DNA of 64,000 bases from Pseudomonas viridiflava (GTDB lineage: Bacteria > Pseudomonadota > Gammaproteobacteria > Pseudomonadales > Pseudomonadaceae). The stretch lies in contig NZ_UTBZ01000023.1 in assembly GCF_900580865.1 (NCBI RefSeq), forward strand, positions 1 to 64,000, read 5' to 3'. Position numbers and translations under genes: made by a program. The notes below the pieces were generated by a model. That model ran no database searches. It saw only the letters and a list, made by a program, of their open reading frames with translations, and was not told the origin of the DNA. Each line of letters opens with the position of its first letter. Position 1 is the stretch's first letter. This document shows positions 36,977 to 44,988 of the stretch, one piece after another.

Positions 36977-37651
36977 ATGATGGTGCAGGTATTTTCTCGA
37001 ATTCGTGCGGCGCTACTGGTGGCGGGTTGTGCGGCCGTGTTGGGCGGATGTGCAGGTACTGTGGCGCCCGAGGTCAAGCGTCTGCCGGAGCGGGTCGAAC
37101 TCAGCGGTACGTTCTATCGCGGCGAAGCCAATCAGAGCGGGCCGCAAGTGTTGGCCAGCCTGTTGTCGCAGCAGGGCATCGTAATCACCCCGGGCCTGTT
37201 GGAAAAACCCCTGCATCTGCCGGGTGCCGAAGACAAATTGCAGCAGAACCTGCAGAACCTTGCCCGTGAGTACGGCATGGTGGTTTATCCGCTGGACAGC
37301 AACCTGCCCGCGCTGTTGACGCAGGTAGCGGCGGGTTATCCGGTGATGGTGCGCTTCAGCGAGGGTTCGGCATTTTGGGCCGAGCCGCGTTACGCGATCC
37401 TGTCCGGCTACGATCGCAACAAGCAGAAGGTCTTGCTACGTGCCGGGATGAACCGTCGCGAACTGATGAGTTTCAGTTCTTTTGAGTCGGCACTGGAGAA
37501 ATCCGGTGGCTGGGCCGTGCTGATTCAGAAACCGTCGCAGATTCCTGCTGCCGTCGACCGTCAGCGCTGGCTCAAGGCGGCCGATGAACTGGCCCAGGCC
37601 GGTCAGGAAAACGAAGCGGCGCAGGCGAGGAAGGCGCTGGCAGCCCACTGA
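36977..37651 (+). CDS. lipoprotein with peptidase C39-like domain
   Basis: A 224-residue lipoprotein (lipobox LGGC near residue 25). The mature region resembles a bacteriocin-type C39 cysteine peptidase fold, with strands and helices in the order NQSGPQVLASLLSQQGIVIT, AREYGMVVYPLDSNLPALL, and VAAGYPVMVRFSEGS..YAILSGYD. The usual active-site Cys (CGPxAL) is replaced by SGPQVL and the His of the family is not obvious, so an inactive or binding-only role is likely. A short helical repeat (AADELAQAGQENEAAQARKAL) ends the protein. The ATG at 36977 is preceded by an in-frame GTG. Confidence 0.65.
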   Translation: MMVQVFSRIRAALLVAGCAAVLGGCAGTVAPEVKRLPERVELSGTFYRGEANQSGPQVLASLLSQQGIVITPGLLEKPLHLPGAEDKLQQNLQNLAREYGMVVYPLDSNLPALLTQVAAGYPVMVRFSEGSAFWAEPRYAILSGYDRNKQKVLLRAGMNRRELMSFSSFESALEKSGGWAVLIQKPSQIPAAVDRQRWLKAADELAQAGQENEAAQARKALAAH

Positions 37652-37740
37652 GTTTCCGTTCGTCATTTGCCGGGCACGACTGCGCCCGGCAAGCCTCCTA
37701 CGAATAGAGCCCGTGTTCTGCGGGTCAATCAGGAGGAGAC

Positions 37741-37947
37741 ATGACCAATTCCCAAGCACCGAAAGGCCCGCACTCGTCCGAGCATTCTTCGGGGGATGAT
37801 CTGGGGTTTGATCCGGACTCGCCCGACCTCGATGATCCGCAAGTCGATCCTGTCGGTCCCGCCAAGGCGCCTCTAGACGTCGAGCCCGGCGAGGACGCTA
37901 AGAAGCCCGCTAAACCCTATGATCCATTGGCTAATCTGAAACCTTGA
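37741..37947 (+). CDS. small acidic hypothetical protein
   Basis: A 68-residue, Pro/Asp-rich, probably disordered protein (DDLGFDPDSPDLDDPQVDPV). AGGAGGAGAC lies directly before the ATG, a strong ribosome site. Related in character to the next gene, 12 bp downstream. Function unknown. Confidence 0.65.
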   Translation: MTNSQAPKGPHSSEHSSGDDLGFDPDSPDLDDPQVDPVGPAKAPLDVEPGEDAKKPAKPYDPLANLKP

Positions 37948-37959
37948 TGGGAGGTGCTT

Positions 37960-38169
37960 ATGAGTACCGATTCGAGCTTCGACGACCAAAAAACACCGGA
38001 CAGCGTACCTACGACGCCAGAGCCGGAGATTGATCCGGTGCTGGATCCAGACAGCCCTATGCGCGATCCAATGGCTCGGCCGAATGTGTCGACGCCCGAG
38101 CCCTCAAGGGATCCGAGTGCAGGCGATGGCATCCCCGATGACGACAAGATGCCGCTACCCAATGACTGA
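37960..38169 (+). CDS. small acidic hypothetical protein
   Basis: A 69-residue protein of repeated acidic DPxSPxRDP-type elements (EIDPVLDPDSPMRDPMARPN). The ATG at 37960 has GGGAGG 7 nt upstream; a GTG at 37954 is an alternative. With the preceding gene it forms a small operon that ends in a bidirectional terminator. Function unknown. Confidence 0.6.
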   Translation: MSTDSSFDDQKTPDSVPTTPEPEIDPVLDPDSPMRDPMARPNVSTPEPSRDPSAGDGIPDDDKMPLPND

Positions 38170-38178
38170 TTCACAGAT

Positions 38179-38212
38179 GAAAAAAAGCCCCGAGGATTCG
38201 GGGCTTTTTCTC
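38179..38212. terminator. bidirectional rho-independent terminator
   Basis: AAAAGCCCCGA pairs with TCGGGGCTTTTT (38183-38210) with T-runs on both sides. It serves the acidic-protein operon and the convergent pbpG gene. Confidence 0.9.
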
Positions 38213-38222
38213 GCGTGGCGGG

Positions 38223-39161
38223 TTACTTGGAGGCTTCAACCACGCCGCTCTGGCGCGATTTGAGGTTTTTCTGCGCCTTGTATTGCTGAGCCACTGCAGG
38301 AACGTTGGCACTCCTGCCAGTTTCCACCCAACTGCGAATACGGCTGGCATCGGCAAAATGGGTGTACTTGCCAAACGCGTCGAGAATCACCAAAGCGACC
38401 GGGCGGTTACCCATTTTCGTCACCAGCACCAGGCAATGCCCGGCGGGGTTGGTGAAACCGGTTTTGGTGATCTTGATGTCCCAGTCGGCTTTATTGACCA
38501 AGTGATCGGTATTACGGAAACCCAAGGTGTAATTGGGTTTGCGGAACGACACGGTTTTTTCCTTGGTGGTGGTCAGTTCGCTGAGGAGCGGGTACTTGTG
38601 CGCGGCCACCAGCAGCTTGCTCAGGTCGCGGGCGGTGGAAACGTTACGCTCCGACAGGCCTGTCGGCTCGACGAAATGCGTGCTGGTCATGCCCAGTGCC
38701 TTGGCCTTGGCGTTCATCGCCGCGATAAAGGCTGCGTAGCCACCCGGATAGTGGTGCGCGAGGCTGGCGGCGGCGCGGTTTTCCGAGGACATCAAGGCGA
38801 TCAGCAACATCTCGCGACGCGGCAGCTCACTCTTGAGTTTGACTCGGGAGAACACACCTCTCATTTCCGGTGTGTTGCTGATATCGACATTGATCCATTC
38901 GTCCATGTTTTGCCGGGCTTCAACCACTACCAAACCGGTCATCAACTTGCTGACAGAGGCGATCGGCACGATCACGTCAGGGTTGCTGGAGTAGATGACT
39001 TTGTTGGTCTGCATATCCATGAGCAGGGCACTGCCGGAGGCGATCTTCAGGGTCGAAGCGTCACGGGGGGCAGCGGTGGTTTCCGCAGCGTTGATCGTTG
39101 GCGTGATGAAAGTGCCTGAAACTGCAAAAAACAGGCTCAGAATCGAAAGACGAATTTTCAC
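38223..39161 (-). CDS. pbpG: D-alanyl-D-alanine endopeptidase PbpG (PBP7)
   Basis: A 312-residue penicillin-binding protein of the S11 family with a signal peptide ([18 protein letters not shown]). Active-site motifs: SVSK (nucleophile) in [15 protein letters not shown] in [12 protein letters not shown], and KTG in [11 protein letters not shown]. It cleaves peptide cross-links in peptidoglycan in the periplasm; the family is PBP7/8. Start is a GTG at 39161. The prophage begins immediately upstream of it, so its promoter may have been displaced by the insertion. Confidence 0.9.
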   Translation of the reverse strand: MKIRLSILSLFFAVSGTFITPTINAAETTAAPRDASTLKIASGSALLMDMQTNKVIYSSNPDVIVPIASVSKLMTGLVVVEARQNMDEWINVDISNTPEMRGVFSRVKLKSELPRREMLLIALMSSENRAAASLAHHYPGGYAAFIAAMNAKAKALGMTSTHFVEPTGLSERNVSTARDLSKLLVAAHKYPLLSELTTTKEKTVSFRKPNYTLGFRNTDHLVNKADWDIKITKTGFTNPAGHCLVLVTKMGNRPVALVILDAFGKYTHFADASRIRSWVETGRSANVPAVAQQYKAQKNLKSRQSGVVEASK

Positions 39162-39293
39162 GCGGGCGAACTCATAAAAGTTGGATATTCCGTTAGTTTG
39201 TAACGGGTTATTTCTTCAAAGCGTCGCATTCTAGGAGTATGTGCTAGGAAAGCTAGAGCCGCCCGTAAACAAAGGGCGAAATATGAAATAAAT
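39162..39293. other. junction between chromosome and prophage, candidate att region
   Basis: The 132 bp between pbpG and the integrase stop are AT-rich in part (AAATATGAAATAAATTTAA). The attL core should lie here or at the integrase 3' end, where TGTACCAATT is directly repeated (39301 and 39312). No tRNA is present. The right end of the prophage is beyond the window, so the duplicated core cannot be identified. Confidence 0.45.
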
Positions 39294-40487
39294 TTAAGCC
39301 TGTACCAATTTTGTACCAATTTGGCTTTCCAGCTTCCCGACTTCAGACCAGTCGGTAGTGGAGCTCAGCCAGCGAGCATATGTGGACAGTAACACCTGGA
39401 CGCTATGCCCGAGTTGTCCTGCGATGAACGCGGGATTCATGCCCGCCATGAGGCACATTGTGGCGTAAGTGTGACGGCAGTTGTACTGACTGCGCGGCTT
39501 TATTTTCAGGGCTTCCAGTGCCTTGGCAAAGTGGCCACCCGGCGTGGTCGCGCCAAGAATGTATTCCGAGCTTCCGGAAGGCGGAAATACATACGGCGAA
39601 GACTGCCGCTTGCGCCGAACCTGGTTCAATCGGGCATCCGCAATTCGCTTAGCGCGCTCCAGCGCATTCATGGCTCGGCTGTTCAGCATCACCGTGCGGG
39701 CGTGCTTGGTCTTCGTGCGCTCCTCGACCTTCCCATCAACAACGATCCGGCAGACGTGCGCAACGCGCTTGTCCATGTCGATCTCATCCCAGCGCAGAGC
39801 CCGAAGCTCTCCCGTCCTCATGCCACAGTAAAATGCGAACTCGAAGTAGGCCGCGTAGATCTGTGCCGCCCTCGAAGTAAAGTTGGCATACATCCATTCG
39901 ATGATCATGTCCGCTTCTTCCACGCTGAAGGGATCAATCACTTTCTTGGTTTTGCCAGGGAGCTTGATCGCCGTCGCCGGATTCCTTTCGATTACCTCAT
40001 CCCGTACTGCTGCCTTGAACAAGGCATTTACCCGCGATATCGCCGTGCGTTTCACCGTGGTGCTTTCCCAAGTAGTCTCGGCAATCACCCGACGCAGCAG
40101 CATCGGGGTGATCGTGGTCATTGGCACCGTGGCCAGTTCCTGCATCCAGTAATTGTTGATCGTGCCCTTGTAGTTCCGGCGGGTGCCGGGGACGATCTCA
40201 AGGCCGTCGATCCACGTCTGCGCGTATTCGCCGAACGTGAGGCCTGTTGCGGCGGCGGAGTAGCTGGAGTTCGGGAACAGTTCGGCGTAACGCTTCTCGT
40301 CCAGAACCCCATGCTTGGCCAGGCTGATTACTTGATCGCGTAGATCGGCGGCCGCCTTGATCCCTTTTGGCGTTTGGGGATGGGCAAGGGTTTCGCACCG
40401 CCGCTCGCCGTTCCAAGTGAACCGGATACGGACAGACTGGCCAGCAAATTCAACTCCTCGGGGCAGGCCCACTGGCTTTCTTGCCAT
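39294..40487 (-). CDS. int: phage tyrosine-recombinase integrase
   Basis: A 397-residue tyrosine recombinase. The N-terminal arm-binding domain is GVEFAGQSVRIRFTWNGERR (DUF3596-like), a core-binding SAM-like domain follows (about 90-180), and then the catalytic domain: Arg in FYCGMRTGELRALRW, Lys in TKHARTVML, box II RHTYATMCLMAGM, His in LGHS, and nucleophilic Tyr in LLSTYARWL. In box II the usual first His of HxxR is Tyr (QYNCRHTYA), a variant seen in some phage integrases. It lies at the left end of the prophage next to pbpG and reads outwards, as expected for an attachment-site integrase. Confidence 0.92.
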   Translation of the reverse strand: MARKPVGLPRGVEFAGQSVRIRFTWNGERRCETLAHPQTPKGIKAAADLRDQVISLAKHGVLDEKRYAELFPNSSYSAAATGLTFGEYAQTWIDGLEIVPGTRRNYKGTINNYWMQELATVPMTTITPMLLRRVIAETTWESTTVKRTAISRVNALFKAAVRDEVIERNPATAIKLPGKTKKVIDPFSVEEADMIIEWMYANFTSRAAQIYAAYFEFAFYCGMRTGELRALRWDEIDMDKRVAHVCRIVVDGKVEERTKTKHARTVMLNSRAMNALERAKRIADARLNQVRRKRQSSPYVFPPSGSSEYILGATTPGGHFAKALEALKIKPRSQYNCRHTYATMCLMAGMNPAFIAGQLGHSVQVLLSTYARWLSSTTDWSEVGKLESQIGTKLVQA

Positions 40488-40672
40488 GCTTCATATCTCC
40501 TGATGCTATAAAAAACCCGGCCGTCAATCTTATTCCAGACGCCTTCGGGGATGATTCCGCGTGCCCGTTTGCCTTCGAGCGCTCGCTTTGTGGTGTCCAG
40601 CAGTGCGGCCATCCGCTCTTCGGGCACCTTGTCGAACGGATACGTTTCGACGGTTTCTTCTGTTTCGGACAT
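40328..40672 (-). CDS. excisionase-like protein
   Basis: A 114-residue protein with a winged-HTH-like segment (TKRALEGKRARGIIPEGVWN, then KIDGRVFYSIRRYEAWQES). It sits immediately before int and overlaps its first 160 bp in another frame, as phage xis genes often do. The ATG at 40672 has GGAG 6 nt upstream. The C-terminal 50 residues lie wholly inside the overlap and may be disordered. Likely the recombination directionality factor; no strong family match. Confidence 0.55.
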   Translation of the reverse strand: MSETEETVETYPFDKVPEERMAALLDTTKRALEGKRARGIIPEGVWNKIDGRVFYSIRRYEAWQESQWACPEELNLLASLSVSGSLGTASGGAKPLPIPKRQKGSRRPPIYAIK

Positions 40673-40715
40673 AGCAGGCTCCATGCCGCGCGTGGCGGCA
40701 GAAGGTGGTGATGGG

Positions 40716-41150
40716 TTATTCGTCGTCATCCAGATCGAGGTCGTCATCGCCGTCATGACTGACGCTGATCGGTAATTTGCCGAGGCGTTCGAGGGCGAGC
40801 ACGAGGCCGATCCGCAACCCATTAGCCATGTCCTTTGTCAAAGCGATCTCGACGGGGTCCTCGATGCCGAGCTGGAGCGTCACGCCTTCCTTTGCGTTGT
40901 CGCTGATGATCTGCAACTGGTCGGCCTGCCGTTTGTGCCAAGCCAGTAACGACTGGATCATTTCGCCGACGTCCTGCGGGGCGCTCACCGATCCTTCCAG
41001 CGCGCCGGTGACCAGCCTATTCAGTTCCGCTTTTTCTTCTTCGGCGCGTTCGAGCTGATCGTCTGCGGCGAACGGCCCGCCGACCATCGACCAACTGCTG
41101 GCGAACACTTGGGCCTGGTCCATGATGGTTTTGATATTTTTGTCAGACAT
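40716..41150 (-). CDS. phage early hypothetical protein
   Basis: A 144-residue soluble helical protein ending in an acidic tail (SVSHDGDDDLDLDDDE). The ATG at 41150 has GAGGAA 5 nt upstream. It lies in the leftward early operon between the DUF2591-like gene and the excisionase. No domain recognised. Confidence 0.6.
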   Translation of the reverse strand: MSDKNIKTIMDQAQVFASSWSMVGGPFAADDQLERAEEEKAELNRLVTGALEGSVSAPQDVGEMIQSLLAWHKRQADQLQIISDNAKEGVTLQLGIEDPVEIALTKDMANGLRIGLVLALERLGKLPISVSHDGDDDLDLDDDE

Positions 41151-41198
41151 ACGAATTCCTCGCCCGCCGTACACCGGCAGGCTGTTGAGTGGTTGGGG

Positions 41199-41516
41199 TT
41201 ATTGCAGGATCAACTTGGCCGGGACGCTCACCGCAGCGCCGCGCTTGGCGAACACCACGGCGCGGAACACCGCGATGGTTCTGGTTTCGCCGGTCTGGCG
41301 GTTGAAAGGGTCGTTGGTCATGTCGGCCAGCCAAGGGTGCCGGTGGCCAACATCGACCCAGACGCCGTACTTCGTGATCAGTTGCTCGGCGTCGGGCAGG
41401 TCGAAGAGATCCAGCTGGCCCGCGACGGGCTGCTGATCACCCTCGATCGCGTTGATTGCCCAGTCCAGCGCCGGGCCGGCCAGTTCCTCGGTGCGGACGC
41501 TGACCATGCGGTTCAT
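41199..41516 (-). CDS. DUF2591-like phage protein with beta-clamp-type motif
   Basis: A 105-residue protein. The core TEELAGPALDWAINAIEG is typical of DUF2591, found in early regions of temperate phages. Residues 34-38 read QLDLF in GQLDLFDLPD, a close match to the consensus by which proteins dock on the DNA sliding clamp. Its start overlaps the upstream gene by 4 nt (41513-41516), part of the ATGA-coupled early chain. Function unknown. Confidence 0.65.
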   Translation of the reverse strand: MNRMVSVRTEELAGPALDWAINAIEGDQQPVAGQLDLFDLPDAEQLITKYGVWVDVGHRHPWLADMTNDPFNRQTGETRTIAVFRAVVFAKRGAAVSVPAKLILQ

Positions 41517-41824
41517 GTTCGGCTGCCAATTTCTGCTGCGGCACGAACAATCGCACGTCGAGCTCCAAAATCATCCATCGCTTCGATAATCATCACACCT
41601 TGCGCAGAGTGTTCAGCTCCGACCGAGTCGTGATCTTCCATGAACACGATGGAGACCCCGAGCTTGATAGCCAGCCGGAGCGCCTGGCCGTCATCACTGA
41701 GCGGATCCCATTGCTCTCGACCAGAATCTGGATCGTCGTAGTAGAAAGCATCGCTGCCGCGCCTGTACTCGAGATCGAAGCCTGCTGCCTTGGCCGATAG
41801 CTGCAACAGTTCGTGTTCGTTCAT
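41513..41824 (-). CDS. phage early protein (hypothetical)
   Basis: A 103-residue acidic protein (MNEHELLQLSAKAAGFDLEY, then REQWDPLSDDGQALRLAIKL). The segment WDPLSDDGQALRLA is a frequent signature of phage NinX-type or related early proteins. The ATG at 41824 overlaps the stop of the 22-codon mini-gene upstream (ATGA at 41821-41824). Function unknown. Confidence 0.6.
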   Translation of the reverse strand: MNEHELLQLSAKAAGFDLEYRRGSDAFYYDDPDSGREQWDPLSDDGQALRLAIKLGVSIVFMEDHDSVGAEHSAQGVMIIEAMDDFGARRAIVRAAAEIGSRT

Positions 41825-41889
41825 CGCCACGGCCCCTTGTAGATGAGGTAGGCCATGTAGAGCGGTGCGGCTATTGGGAAGAGGATCAT
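41821..41889 (-). CDS. 22-residue membrane mini-protein, coupled on both sides
   Basis: A 22-codon ORF beginning MILFPIAAPLYMAYLIYKG: a single short hydrophobic helix followed by a basic/aromatic tail. Its start codon overlaps the stop of the larger upstream gene by ATGA, and its stop overlaps the start of the next gene, again by ATGA. Both overlaps suggest it is translated by coupling. Too short for standard gene finders, and no homolog can be named. Confidence 0.45.
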   Translation of the reverse strand: MILFPIAAPLYMAYLIYKGPWR

Positions 41890-42452
41890 GCCGCCACCTT
41901 CTGGCCGAGCAGCACATCGCTGACGACCTCCCAAAGTTGAGCTGGCGAACACTGGAACCGATCGAAATCGGTGTCGGGCTGGATACCTACGCGACAGGTT
42001 GAGTGGGCGCCGGCCGGGTACTCGCCGCGCTTAGACATGATCGTTGCCACACGACCATCGCCGCCGGGCTCGGTGCGGTGATATTTGTACGCCCGGGTGT
42101 TGTAGTCGTTGCCGGCGGCAATACCTAGGGTTCCAATATGCAAAAGGTCCACACGACCATCCGGTGTCCATGGCCGGCCGCCGCCCGCTGTCCGAGCGCC
42201 TTCGTGCAGGTACAGCATGAATTCGCCGGCGTCATGGCAGACGAGTTCGAACTCGTGGTTGAACTGCGTGCCGACGATCACGCGGGATGTGAAGTTGAAG
42301 CGGTGGTCATGGATCGCTGAGTGTTCGAAGCATGCCCGTCGCGGCAGCTCTGGGTGCCAAACGTGAAGGCGCTGATTGCCCTGCAGCTGGACCTGCACAA
42401 AGCCGAGGCCGTGCAGGGTGATTTTGTCCGTCATTACGTCATCGATAATCAT
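41886..42452 (-). CDS. phage early hypothetical protein
   Basis: A 188-residue soluble protein (MIIDDVMTDKITLHGLGFVQ). It contains strand-rich segments with clustered His (HDHRFNFTSRVIVGTQFNHE, and DAGEFMLYLHEGARTAGG) and a later YNTRAYKYHRTEPGG, which might form a cupin-like barrel. The ATG at 42452 overlaps the stop of the upstream 26-codon mini-gene by ATGA. Function unknown. Confidence 0.6.
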   Translation of the reverse strand: MIIDDVMTDKITLHGLGFVQVQLQGNQRLHVWHPELPRRACFEHSAIHDHRFNFTSRVIVGTQFNHEFELVCHDAGEFMLYLHEGARTAGGGRPWTPDGRVDLLHIGTLGIAAGNDYNTRAYKYHRTEPGGDGRVATIMSKRGEYPAGAHSTCRVGIQPDTDFDRFQCSPAQLWEVVSDVLLGQKVAA

Positions 42453-42529
42453 CCGATCACCGCCTTTATGGTCAGTACCAATGGAAGCCAGAAGAAGAGG
42501 GTGCAGCCGAGTGCGCACTTGGTGATCAT
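42449..42529 (-). CDS. 26-residue membrane mini-protein, coupled on both sides
   Basis: A 26-codon ORF, MITKCALGCTLFFWLPLVLT, with a single hydrophobic helix. Start overlaps the ASCH-gene stop by ATGA (42526-42529) and stop overlaps the start of the following gene by ATGA (42449-42452). Same design as the mini-gene at 41821. Perhaps real, translated by coupling; function unknown. Confidence 0.42.
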   Translation of the reverse strand: MITKCALGCTLFFWLPLVLTIKAVIG

Positions 42530-43365
42530 GGCGTCACCCGCTTGAATTCGACGACCCAGACCCACGGGTTGGCGTCCCAGTCGCCGCCGGTGGAGTTCCA
42601 CAACTCCTTCCAAGCCGCCGGGTACCAGTCTCGGTAATTCGGTGAAACGTCATCGCTTGCTAGTTCCGGCGGGCATTGCAGGCCTTCGGCCCGGATATCG
42701 GAGCGACTGATGTCCTGCAGCCGCTCGACGCGAACGCCGGTGATCTCCAGCAAGATGCGGCTCGCTGCTCGCGGCATATGAATCGAAGGCTTCCATGATT
42801 CGGCATCGGTGAACTTCCCGCCGCCGATGCTCTTCGGGAACTCCCCGTCAGCGCGGTAGTAATAAACGCCTTCCGCGCCACCCGGGTTGGTGCGATTGAA
42901 AGTTTCACGGACATACAGCCGATCGCCTTGCCGCCCGTACGGGCAGCCACCGTACATGGCCAGTTCCGCCGCGCATTCCTCCTCAGTCGCACCGAATGCA
43001 CCGAAGCCCCAGCGCGGATGATCTTGAACCACGGCCATCCACTGATGTTCGGGGGAATCTGATTTTATATAGGTCGGGATCTGATTCCCTTTGATCGGGC
43101 GGCGCGTGACCGTCTTTTGGCCGGACAGAATCGCGCGCACCATCGCACCGTTGAAAAGAATGGGACGCTCTTTGTGGAATGGCTCTGGAGCCGGTCGCGG
43201 CTTTGCCATTTTCGCCAGGCATCGTTTGCAGCTGACAAATTCGCGTTGGTGGGTGCCGTCCCATGCGACTTCGGATTCTTCATTCAGGCCGCAAGCCGAC
43301 AGCGACCAGCGCTCGTTGTCCTGCGTGCAGCCGGAGTCGACTATTAGGTGGTTTTTCCTGGGCAT
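42526..43365 (-). CDS. ASCH-like phage protein
   Basis: A 279-residue protein. The ASCH-type signature is visible as RPILFNGAMVRAILSGQKTV-TRRPIK (about 67-93), LYVRETFNR (about 150-158), and MPRAASRILLEITGVRVERL (about 196-215). An N-terminal segment has a Cys pair (FVSCKRCLAKM) that may bind zinc. ASCH domains probably bind RNA or modified nucleotides. In phage early regions related proteins are common, with undefined roles. The stop overlaps the mini-gene at 42449. Confidence 0.7.
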   Translation of the reverse strand: MPRKNHLIVDSGCTQDNERWSLSACGLNEESEVAWDGTHQREFVSCKRCLAKMAKPRPAPEPFHKERPILFNGAMVRAILSGQKTVTRRPIKGNQIPTYIKSDSPEHQWMAVVQDHPRWGFGAFGATEEECAAELAMYGGCPYGRQGDRLYVRETFNRTNPGGAEGVYYYRADGEFPKSIGGGKFTDAESWKPSIHMPRAASRILLEITGVRVERLQDISRSDIRAEGLQCPPELASDDVSPNYRDWYPAAWKELWNSTGGDWDANPWVWVVEFKRVTP

Positions 43366-43411
43366 GCCGGTTCCTTGCCGCTATAGCGGCTGACTTTGAA
43401 GGGGGAGGGAG

Positions 43412-44125
43412 TTAGTGCGGGGTGCAGCGATTGGAGCGCTTGCGGAACTCGTAAACCATGCCGCGCATATCTACCAAAGATTCCCGCAGGTCTTGGCGGG
43501 TTGAATCGATCGCTTCAAGCAGCTCGCCTTCGCCATCGTCACCGCCCTCATCGACTGCCAGCAAAGCCAATCCGTATGCCTGGAACTTCGCCAGCACATC
43601 GTCGGCTGACTTGGCCATGTATTCGGCATGCTCGATGGCATAGTCCTCTGGTGATCGATCGGTGATCTCTTCCGCTACCGGCGCGGGCTGTTCCATCCGA
43701 CACCAGAATGCAACCACCTTTTCGCCGTCACCTTTGAACGGAGCAAGCCACTGGCCGTCGACTTTCTCGTGAGAGAAAGACAGGTGGACGGCGCGAGTCC
43801 GCTCTTTGCCGTCTTCGAAGGCCTTTCCAGGTACACGCAGCATCGAAAGCGGGCGAAGGTCCTGATCAAGGGTCTCAAGCTGTCGGATCAGTTGCCGAAT
43901 TGTTTTCGGCGCACCCCATTGCACCGGCTCGGAATTGCGCTGGGTAAGCTCATCAATCCGCTGATCCGCTGCGTTCAGGCGGAGCTGCAGGGCGTCACGC
44001 TCGGCGGTGACCCAGTCGAAATCATCGCCGAGAACATATACCGTCATGGCCGGGTACAGCTTGAGCAAGGCTGGATTCGCTTCGACTAGCTCGCCCATTC
44101 TTGCGTAGCGCTTTACTTCGCTCAT
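43412..44125 (-). CDS. phage early hypothetical protein
   Basis: A 237-residue protein with two predicted helical regions: a coiled-coil-like stretch (DALQLRLNAADQRIDELTQ) and a C-terminal one (LLEAIDSTRQDLRESLVDMR). The middle carries a strand-rich core (TRAVHLSFSHEKVDGQWLAP). Its start overlaps the stop of the DUF4406 gene by ATGA (44122-44125). No domain recognised. Confidence 0.6.
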   Translation of the reverse strand: MSEVKRYARMGELVEANPALLKLYPAMTVYVLGDDFDWVTAERDALQLRLNAADQRIDELTQRNSEPVQWGAPKTIRQLIRQLETLDQDLRPLSMLRVPGKAFEDGKERTRAVHLSFSHEKVDGQWLAPFKGDGEKVVAFWCRMEQPAPVAEEITDRSPEDYAIEHAEYMAKSADDVLAKFQAYGLALLAVDEGGDDGEGELLEAIDSTRQDLRESLVDMRGMVYEFRKRSNRCTPH

Positions 44126-44772
44126 CCTGCAATCTCCATCGATACCAGATCATGGGCATTCACAACCTTCATGCCGAGCTCGCGGGCAATATGCACTTCG
44201 AGTCGGGCACCTTTCGAGTTCTCCCAGCCGGGCAGCACCGCGACCTGGCCGCAAAGGCCGAGGCGGGTCAGGTCGTAGGCCATGTAGTCGGCCCAGTCCG
44301 CACCGTCGACGACGCCGTGCTCTGCCGGGTTCTCGACGACGTAGCCACTGGCGCGCAGCTCGGCGGCCATCTTGTTGAAGGCGGGGAAGTTGAAGTCTTC
44401 GAAGCCAGTCATCGGGCCGGCCAGGTACAGGCGGTTGGCGCGGTCGGCCTGAAGCGTTATCCCTGACGCTGCTGGCGCTGGCGCTAGGTCGTGCCAGGTG
44501 TCGACCTCGAACTCTGAAGGGCGCAGGCCAAGGCGCCTGCCATCTGGCAGCACAGCAGCTACCGCGCCGTGGCTGTTGGTCCATACGGGAAAGATTTGAC
44601 CTTCAGGGCAGATCGGGCCATCACTCCGCAAGAGTGCGGACCCAATTCCCGGCATCGGATCAGCCACGACGGTCGTGAACATCTTCACCGTGCGAGGCAC
44701 GCGGTCGCCGAACGGGTAGCTTTTGCTGCGCTTGTGCAGAGCTGGACAGTCGATAAGGTTTTCTGTGGGCAT
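44122..44772 (-). CDS. DUF4406 (nucleoside 2-deoxyribosyltransferase-like) phage protein
   Basis: A 216-residue protein whose C-terminal half has a DUF4406 core: NRLYLAGPMTGFEDFNFPAF, MAAELRASGYVVENPAEHG, YDLTRLGLCGQVAVLPGWE and NSKGARLEVHIARELGMKV. This Rossmann-like fold resembles nucleoside deoxyribosyltransferases. The N-terminal ~100 residues are unassigned (strands around GQIFPVWTNSHGAVAAVLPD). In phage early regions these proteins may modify nucleotides or signals; not demonstrated. Confidence 0.72.
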   Translation of the reverse strand: MPTENLIDCPALHKRSKSYPFGDRVPRTVKMFTTVVADPMPGIGSALLRSDGPICPEGQIFPVWTNSHGAVAAVLPDGRRLGLRPSEFEVDTWHDLAPAPAASGITLQADRANRLYLAGPMTGFEDFNFPAFNKMAAELRASGYVVENPAEHGVVDGADWADYMAYDLTRLGLCGQVAVLPGWENSKGARLEVHIARELGMKVVNAHDLVSMEIAG

Positions 44773-44988
44773 GGGGCGTCCTATGCCGGGGCATGCCCGG
44801 GCGGTGGAGGGTCGGAGAAGTTTGAAGCCACATATCTTGGTAGGGAGATCCTCTCTCCCTGATTTGTGGAGACTCCCCTCTAATGAAAGGCTTAATTGCT
44901 AATTTGATTTACCAAGTGCTTTTTGAACTGCTCAGCCAGATGCTGATGCGTCTGGTCGATTGGTTGTCGGCTTTGCCGTGGCTGTGAC
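44773..44988. other. short non-coding gap in the early operon with a possible small ORF
   Basis: 216 bp between the C5 methyltransferase stop and the DUF4406 gene. It includes an imperfect hairpin (GGAGATCCTCTCTCCC) at about 44847 and, on the plus strand, a 34-codon ORF at 44883-44987 (see separate entry). Confidence 0.45.
44883..44987 (+). CDS. 34-residue amphipathic hydrophobic peptide ORF (uncertain)
   Basis: On the strand opposite to its neighbours, ATG at 44883 opens 34 codons starting MKGLIANLIYQVLFELLSQM and ending with WLSALPWL: a strongly hydrophobic, probably membrane-active peptide. There is only a weak ribosome site (GGAG about 12 nt upstream). Such peptides are typical of small phage-borne membrane toxins or leader peptides, but there is no further support. 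Confidence 0.3.
   Translation: MKGLIANLIYQVLFELLSQMLMRLVDWLSALPWL

Noticed and set aside
39162..39293. tRNA gene as integration site
   Set aside because: No cloverleaf, anticodon arm or CCA-like end is visible in this interval.
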